Positions 58,615-64,000 of a stretch of 64,000 nt of DNA are shown here, piece by piece. The position numbers and the translations under genes are program-made. The first letter of the stretch is position 1. Every line of letters begins with the position of its first letter. The stretch comes from Pseudomonas khorasanensis (GTDB taxonomy: Bacteria; Pseudomonadota; Gammaproteobacteria; Pseudomonadales; Pseudomonadaceae): assembly GCF_014268505.2 (NCBI RefSeq), contig NZ_JABWQP020000009.1:62001-126000 (forward strand), in the 5' to 3' direction. The notes below the pieces were generated by a model. That model saw nothing but the letters and a program-made list of their open reading frames with translations. It did no database searches and was not told the origin of the DNA.

Positions 58615-58703
58615 TGTGGGAGCGAGCCTGCTCGCGAAAGCGGTGGGTCAGTTGAAACATCTCTGGCTGACACACCGCTTTCGCGAGCAGGCTCGCTCCC
58701 ACA
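58615..58703. repeat. REP doublet
   Basis: TGTGGGAGCGAGCCTGCTCG and its inverted copy, with paired inner flanks CGAAAGCGGTG and CACCGCTTTCG, between convergent genes. Confidence 0.9.
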
Positions 58704-58706
58704 GGA

Positions 58707-59147
58707 TTATTCCCCGCGAATGTACTGCTCCAGCTGTTTGATCAGCTCCGCCTGTTCGGCAATCGCTTCTTTCACCAGGTCACCGATTGACAACAAACCG
58801 ATCAATTGGCCGTCCTCGACCACGGGCAGGTGGCGCAGGCGCTTGTCCGACATGATGCCCAGACACGTGTCGACGGTCTGTTTGGTATCAACGGTGATCA
58901 CGTCCTTGACCATGATGTCACGCACCGGCGTGCCCACTGACGAGCGGCCGTGCAGCACCAGTTTGCGGGCGTAATCGCGCTCGCTGATGATGCCGACCAC
59001 TTTGTCGTCTTCCACCACCAGCAAGGCGCCGACGTTTTTCTCGGCCATCTTCATCAGCGCTTCGAGCACCATGTGATCGGGTTTGATCTGGTGCACTTCC
59101 TGATTTTTTGCATCTTTGAGCTTGAGCAGTTGGGCGACGGTCTTCAT
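58707..59147 (-). CDS. CBS domain pair protein
   Basis: The 146-residue cytoplasmic protein consists of two CBS motifs: about residues 20-70 (DHMVLEALMKMAEKNVGALL, then KVVGIISERDYARKL) and about 80-135 (VRDIMVKDVITVDTKQTVDT, then LPVVEDGQLIGLLSIGDLVK). Stand-alone CBS pairs bind adenosine nucleotides and modulate a partner or report energy status; the partner is unknown. A short acidic C-terminal helix follows. Confidence 0.92.
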   Translation of the reverse strand: MKTVAQLLKLKDAKNQEVHQIKPDHMVLEALMKMAEKNVGALLVVEDDKVVGIISERDYARKLVLHGRSSVGTPVRDIMVKDVITVDTKQTVDTCLGIMSDKRLRHLPVVEDGQLIGLLSIGDLVKEAIAEQAELIKQLEQYIRGE

Positions 59148-59369
59148 GGCGGTTACTCAGGTGTTGTCGTTGTTATCCAAGCATCGTAGACGCAGCCGCG
59201 CAGGGCAAGGTGTCAAAGCGGCGGATAGCGTGCAAAAAACGCCATTTAGATGTTTTTTTTCACCTGATGCTTCCTCGGTACGCATCCACGTCTTGAAACA
59301 GAAGGGCGCGATGGCGTTTCTGGGGCTTCGATACACTCAGCATCCGAATTTCATGGATGAAAACTCTCG

Positions 59370-62300
59370 ATGCCTCGCTTGAATTTGAGCAACAGAAATA
59401 TCTTGCCCTCGCTGCCGGAACCTCTGGCTCGCAATACCACGTTCAGTTTCATTGCGGGCAATGTTCCAGACTGGCTATTGAACAGCTCCGCACCGCACAG
59501 AGGCGCTTTAAAACAGGCGACAGTGCCAGATCAGCCTTGGTTTCACCTTGCATCGACAACGCAACGCGAGGAGATGAAAAGCACACTTGCAGCGAGTTGG
59601 ACTGCCCGGCTGGCAGTGGACAGGGTCTTTGGCCGGCTGACCGAGGTCGAAGCGTTTGCCCATGAATTACTCACCGCAGCGCTGAAAAATCGCTATGACC
59701 TCACCGTAGACGTTCGCTCGACCTGTCTGAGGTTATACCGCTCGGTGGGGCTGACAGGTGGCTTTGAGGTGCGAACGCTGTCCCTGCTGGAAAGCTGTCT
59801 GCACAATTTCGAACTGAAGGAAACCCGCCCAGAGTATTACGACCCGACGAGCGAATTCATTACCAGCCCTTCGGCTTCGGGACAGTTCGACGTCGTGCCG
59901 ATCAAGGGCAAGATGTCCGTCGCGGCTTTTACCGCGTTGTGCAGGGAGCTGAACGCAGGTGCTGCTTATCAGGAATACCTCGAAGCGTTTTTCGACCTGG
60001 CCAATCCCGTTGCCAGAGCCGTACTCGAAATGAAGGTAGAGGCTAACGAGAAGGCTACCCTGCGTCTGTACAGTGGTCTGGCATTGATCAAAGGCGATAT
60101 TGATCATGGCGCTCATCGCGTGCTGCAGGATTGGGCTGCTGGCGATCGACCGTTGATCTGGAACAGGCGAGCAGTCCACTGTCATACGTTGACCATGATG
60201 GGGGTCGAGCTGGCAGGGATTGTACTGGTCTGCGCCGATATCGAGGGCAGTTCGACGGTTGTTCCGGTCATTGCCTATATTCCCCATGATCCCGAGCATC
60301 CGCTGAACAAGTATGCGTCCTCAACACAATTCGTCGTCGAGCTGACAAGACAACTGCGCTCACCTGAGTACCAGCGTTTCTTCAGTCGGTTCGTGCCGTA
60401 TCGGCACCGAGGCCGGTTCTTCTTTCAGCTCAATAATCGGCTTTCGAAACTGCAATGGCACGCGCCCGCACCTTTTCAGCAACTGCCCGCCTGGCGCCCC
60501 GAGCCAGTGCCAAAGCCTGATCTGCAGATTGGGTATGCGCGAATCCAGGGTGACTTGTGGGTTCACTCCTTTCAGCAGCGCTTGAACACTTTATTCGCCG
60601 ACGCGCGAGCCCGGGCAGTGCCCACCGACGATGAAGATGCCAAATCCCGCTGGGCTCGCTGGGACAGCTTCCTCAAAGTCGCACTGACGGTGCTGGAGGT
60701 GGGTGCATTTGTCGCGGCGCCATTCGTGCCCGGTCTGGGTGAATTGATGCTTGCGTATACCGCCTACCAATTATTGGATGAGACGTTCGAAGGGATTATC
60801 GAGTGGGCTCAAGGCATGCGTACTGAGGCGTTCGAGCATTTGCTTGGCGTGGTCGAAAGTCTGATCCAACTGGGCACGCTCGTTGTGGGAGGTCAACTGG
60901 TGGGGTCGATCATGTCGCCCAAGGCGTCACCGTTGATTGGGCGTATGAAGATTGTCGACATGGCGGACGGTCGCTCGCGGTTATGGGATTCGGATCTGCG
61001 GCGCTATTCACAATCGTTGAACCTGGGTAAATCGGCCGGGCCTGACTCGCTGGGCATTTATCGACAGGCGGATCAGCAAGTATTACCGCTGGAGGGCGCA
61101 ACCTTCGTCATCCGCCCGGAGCCCGGATCGGATAACTACCGCATCCAGCATCCGCAGCGCAGCGATGCCTATGCTCCCCGCCTGCGTCACAACGGTGCCG
61201 GTGCATGGGTGCATGAAGCCGAACAACCTCAAGCCTGGCAGGGGAGTCGACTGATGCGACGTCTCGGCCATCAGGTCGACGGTTTCTCTGAGCAGTCGCT
61301 GGAACAGATCCGCGTCGTCAGCGGTGAGAGTGAATCGGCATTGCGCAGGCTGCACGTTACACAGCAACAGCCGTCCGCCATGCTAACGGCAACCATTGAA
61401 CGTTTTAGTGCTGATCAGACGCGAGCATCAGTCGCTGAAGCGTCCAAAGAGCAAAGGACGTCGTTGGACGCTGGCCGCGTTAAATCGCAGGAGGTGCCAG
61501 TTGCCGCGCCTTCGGCCGAAAGCGTGTTGTTGCGCAACGAGTTCCCTCACTTGCCGGAGAAGCTTGTGAGGGATGTCCTGGTCAATGTCTTGCCAGAAGA
61601 AAAGCGGCTCGCCAGCGTACAAGGGCAATTGTCCATGCGCTTGAAACAGGCTGGGCGTGAAGCGATGCGCGAATGGCGCATTACCCGGGCCTGGGAGGGC
61701 CTGTACTTGCCGGCCAGTGCCACCCTCGACAGCTATCGATTGGCATTGCACAGCCTGGAAAGGTTACCGGGCTGGTCGCCCGAAGTCTTGATCGAAATTC
61801 GCAACCAGTCGTTCGACGGCCTGCTGATCGACAGCATTGGACCGACGTCGGCACCCATTCGTAAAGTACTGTTGCGCACGGTGCAGAACGAGTTCCAGCC
61901 CTATGATGCGCAAGGCAATAGCTTGCAAGGTACGGGAGATTTTTATAACGCTGTTTTGCAGGCATTACCGGATGCCGAGCGCGACAGTCTGGGTCTTGGC
62001 ATCGGTGAAGGTCAGCGCCTGCGCAGCAACCTTCAACAATCAACAATAACCCGTGCGCAGCTGCGCGAGCTGCTGGACGACTCACCGGTTCGACACACCG
62101 TCCAAAAAGTCGAAAACCCAGGCTATGCATTGATCAATGAACGGCTGCTGGGGGCGGGCGACGAGCCTAGTCTGGAGGACCGGTTCAAAAGCCTGTATCC
62201 GCAGGCCACCCCGGACGATTTCAGGGGATTTGTGCGGGCATCCGGAACGCCTGCTGACGCTTTACGGCTGATCCGGGAGCGAGAGTTGGCGTTCAGAAAT

Positions 62301-63962
62301 CTGCAGAAGACCCTTGATGACTGGGTGGCAATCGAGCGTGGTGAGTTATCGCCACGGGATCAGCGCTATCACAAGGGGCGTTTTGCCAAAATGCTCAAGC
62401 AATGCTGGCAAGCGTCAGAGTCGCCACAGGCGAACGGTTACACACTGAATCTGGATTTTCATTGGTCCAGTGATTTTCTCGAGCATTTGCCCTCACTGGG
62501 CGTTGAGTTTCCCCACGTCAGCAAGTTGCAGTTTCGTCATGCTGAACTGCGCTCGGATATCACCAACTTCCTCAGTCACTTCCCTGAATTGAAGGCACTG
62601 GACCTGAGCGAAAACGAGCTGATCGCTTTGCCGCGTCTGCACGGCAACCTGCGTGCGCTGGAAACGCTGGATCTGGGCAGCAATCAACTGACGCTGACTG
62701 CCGAAAGTGTGGCTGAACTCGCCGGTTTGACCCATTTACAGACATTGCGGCTGGGCACCAATCCGGCGTTGACGCATGCGCCCGATATCAGCGCAATGGC
62801 AGAGCTTCAGGTGCTGGATTTGCATGACACCGGGATCACTGAATGGCCGGCGGGTCTGTTCTCTCTGCCTCGGCCCCGGGCTTTCGAGCTCGATCTGCAA
62901 GGCAATTTGATCGAGCAGGTCCTTGAAGTAATGGCCGGTTCGGAGCAGGCGCGGTTGATTGCCCGAACCCGTTTGAGTCGCGATCGTCTCTCCGATGAGG
63001 GTCGCGAACTATTTCATGCCTATATGCGCTCGGTGGGTTACGACCCCGCTCGTAGCTATCCGCCAAAGGGCGAGCAGACCAGTGTGCATTGGCTCGAGGG
63101 CGTCACGGGCGAGCCGCGTCAGCGCAAGCAAACCCTGTGGGATGAATTGGAGCACGAGCCTGATTCCCAGGGTTTTTTTGAAGTGCTGGAAAAAGTCGCC
63201 GAATCGGCAGACTACATTGCAGAGGAAGCGCGTCCGGCGCTGACCGAGCGGGTGTGGCGAATGCTGGATGCCGCGACAATGAACACGCCATTGCGTGAAG
63301 AGTTGTTCCGCATGGCCAGTAATCCTGAGTCCTGCGCGGACGCCGGGGCACAGATTTTCAATGAAATGGGGATCAAGGTTCTGATTCATGAAGCTTGGCT
63401 GGCCGGCAGCGCCGAGCAGGTCGAGTTCAGTCTGGTGCGATTGGCGAAGGGCAAATCTCGCCTGGACATGGTCAATGACATTGCCCGCGCCAACATCCAG
63501 ACCCGCCTGGAGGCCGGTGAAACTTTTATTGCACTCGATGAGGACGGCGAACTTACGGGCAGCATTGATGAAGTGGAAGTCTATCTGGCATTTCAGACCG
63601 GGCTGGCCGATAGGCTGGAGTTGCCGTGGCAGTCGCGCGGCATGTTGTTTCGCGGCATCGCTGGAGTCAGTGAGGTGAAGATCGACGAAGCTTATCAAAC
63701 GGTATTGTCACTCGAGGCGGGTGAGGGGGTGGTCAATCGGATGATCGAACAGAAATTCTGGCGCAAGTACCTGAAGGGTAGGTATACGCAGGAGGTTGAA
63801 CGGAATTCGAGAGAGTACAGCGCAAAGGCAGCTGAACTGTTTGATATGCATTTGGCAGGCAGTATCTCAGGAAAAGAGTATGGGGTTGAACTGGTCAGGT
63901 TAGCCGAAGAACGCAAAGCACTGCTGAAAACATTGACGCAAGGTCTGTTGACGAAGGAATAG
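59370..63962 (+). CDS. Giant DUF6543/LRR protein with NEL-type E3 ubiquitin-ligase-like C-terminus
   Basis: This 1530-residue protein has no signal peptide. Residues 1-600 match the dermonecrotic-toxin-like DUF6543 region, with two hydrophobic stretches at about 434-480 and 500-515. Leucine-rich repeats lie at about 1045-1190 (LKALDLSENELIALP, LETLDLGSNQLTLT, LQVLDLHDTGITEWP). The last 300 residues resemble the NEL domain of IpaH/SspH effectors, with the candidate catalytic Cys1322 in SCADAGAQIFNEMG (CxD). The ATG at 59370 has a weak GGATGA upstream. NEL proteins ubiquitinate host targets; action and delivery here are inferred. It is isolated from secretion genes in this window. Confidence 0.82.
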   Translation: MPRLNLSNRNILPSLPEPLARNTTFSFIAGNVPDWLLNSSAPHRGALKQATVPDQPWFHLASTTQREEMKSTLAASWTARLAVDRVFGRLTEVEAFAHELLTAALKNRYDLTVDVRSTCLRLYRSVGLTGGFEVRTLSLLESCLHNFELKETRPEYYDPTSEFITSPSASGQFDVVPIKGKMSVAAFTALCRELNAGAAYQEYLEAFFDLANPVARAVLEMKVEANEKATLRLYSGLALIKGDIDHGAHRVLQDWAAGDRPLIWNRRAVHCHTLTMMGVELAGIVLVCADIEGSSTVVPVIAYIPHDPEHPLNKYASSTQFVVELTRQLRSPEYQRFFSRFVPYRHRGRFFFQLNNRLSKLQWHAPAPFQQLPAWRPEPVPKPDLQIGYARIQGDLWVHSFQQRLNTLFADARARAVPTDDEDAKSRWARWDSFLKVALTVLEVGAFVAAPFVPGLGELMLAYTAYQLLDETFEGIIEWAQGMRTEAFEHLLGVVESLIQLGTLVVGGQLVGSIMSPKASPLIGRMKIVDMADGRSRLWDSDLRRYSQSLNLGKSAGPDSLGIYRQADQQVLPLEGATFVIRPEPGSDNYRIQHPQRSDAYAPRLRHNGAGAWVHEAEQPQAWQGSRLMRRLGHQVDGFSEQSLEQIRVVSGESESALRRLHVTQQQPSAMLTATIERFSADQTRASVAEASKEQRTSLDAGRVKSQEVPVAAPSAESVLLRNEFPHLPEKLVRDVLVNVLPEEKRLASVQGQLSMRLKQAGREAMREWRITRAWEGLYLPASATLDSYRLALHSLERLPGWSPEVLIEIRNQSFDGLLIDSIGPTSAPIRKVLLRTVQNEFQPYDAQGNSLQGTGDFYNAVLQALPDAERDSLGLGIGEGQRLRSNLQQSTITRAQLRELLDDSPVRHTVQKVENPGYALINERLLGAGDEPSLEDRFKSLYPQATPDDFRGFVRASGTPADALRLIRERELAFRNLQKTLDDWVAIERGELSPRDQRYHKGRFAKMLKQCWQASESPQANGYTLNLDFHWSSDFLEHLPSLGVEFPHVSKLQFRHAELRSDITNFLSHFPELKALDLSENELIALPRLHGNLRALETLDLGSNQLTLTAESVAELAGLTHLQTLRLGTNPALTHAPDISAMAELQVLDLHDTGITEWPAGLFSLPRPRAFELDLQGNLIEQVLEVMAGSEQARLIARTRLSRDRLSDEGRELFHAYMRSVGYDPARSYPPKGEQTSVHWLEGVTGEPRQRKQTLWDELEHEPDSQGFFEVLEKVAESADYIAEEARPALTERVWRMLDAATMNTPLREELFRMASNPESCADAGAQIFNEMGIKVLIHEAWLAGSAEQVEFSLVRLAKGKSRLDMVNDIARANIQTRLEAGETFIALDEDGELTGSIDEVEVYLAFQTGLADRLELPWQSRGMLFRGIAGVSEVKIDEAYQTVLSLEAGEGVVNRMIEQKFWRKYLKGRYTQEVERNSREYSAKAAELFDMHLAGSISGKEYGVELVRLAEERKALLKTLTQGLLTKE

Positions 63963-63974
63963 GTGTTTAGCTAA

Positions 63975-64000
63975 AAAAGCCGGCCTGTTGTTTGGAGCAG
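63975..64000 (+). other. Possible start of a terminator hairpin at window edge
   Basis: AAAAAAGCCGGCC begins ten bases after the large gene. It may be the left arm of a terminator, but the sequence ends before the right arm could be checked. Confidence 0.25.

Overview
The window is a GC-rich chromosomal segment of a Pseudomonas of the P. fluorescens group. The evidence is the many REP elements of the GTGGGAGCGAGCCTGCTCGC type, PAO1-like gene order around bqsRS/tlpQ/ctpM, and many Pseudomonas-typical families (DUF2388, DUF1615, DUF3455, XapX, paired DUF606 transporters). I recognise no tRNA, rRNA, CRISPR array, prophage or intact insertion sequence.

Layout. 1-11.4 kb is an exopolysaccharide region: the 3' part of galE, then a yjbE-like small secreted protein, a Wza/GfcE export lipoprotein, and yjbF, yjbG and yjbH on the plus strand. 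Facing them on the minus strand are a WcaJ-type initiating sugar-phosphate transferase and two unusual winged-helix regulators. uppP, which recycles the lipid carrier, follows on the plus strand. Together these could start, export and recycle lipid for a secreted glycan, but no polymerase, flippase, tyrosine kinase or further glycosyltransferase is present. 11.4-20.5 kb is housekeeping and small-molecule genes: DUF2388, dusA, a PheC-like periplasmic protein, RNase T2, a LysR/HAD/class II aldolase group, an active-looking diguanylate cyclase and a Gly/Ser-rich secreted protein. 20.5-25.2 kb holds an AhpD-like protein and a fecIRA iron-citrate signalling set without fecBCDE. 25.3-32.1 kb holds an MFS carrier, a DapF-fold protein with both catalytic cysteines replaced by serine, codBA, queD and a patatin-like lipase.

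32.4-40.7 kb keeps the P. aeruginosa PA2659-PA2652 order: two PepSY proteins, BqsR/CarR, BqsS/CarS, a TlpQ-like chemoreceptor, a NhaC-like carrier and a CtpM-like chemoreceptor. 40.9-51.4 kb holds LysR plus a DUF606 transporter pair, AraC plus XapX plus a quinone oxidoreductase, selD-mnmH, a histidine phosphatase, a GST and a zinc-type hemB. 51.5-59.1 kb holds a TonB-dependent receptor, a DUF1615 lipoprotein, a secreted protein made of ten 13-residue repeats, an ECF sigma/anti-sigma/DUF3455 set, a GST and a CBS protein. The window ends with a 1530-residue toxin/effector-like protein that has leucine-rich repeats and a NEL-type ubiquitin-ligase-like C-terminus.

The most unusual items are the secreted 13-residue repeat protein with regularly spaced Arg-Arg pairs (55.2-55.7 kb), the NEL-like giant protein (59.4-64.0 kb), the yjbE leader and post-gene RNA structures together with a recurrent TTCTAACA motif around the polysaccharide genes, the Cys-less DapF homologue, and the zinc-type HemB.
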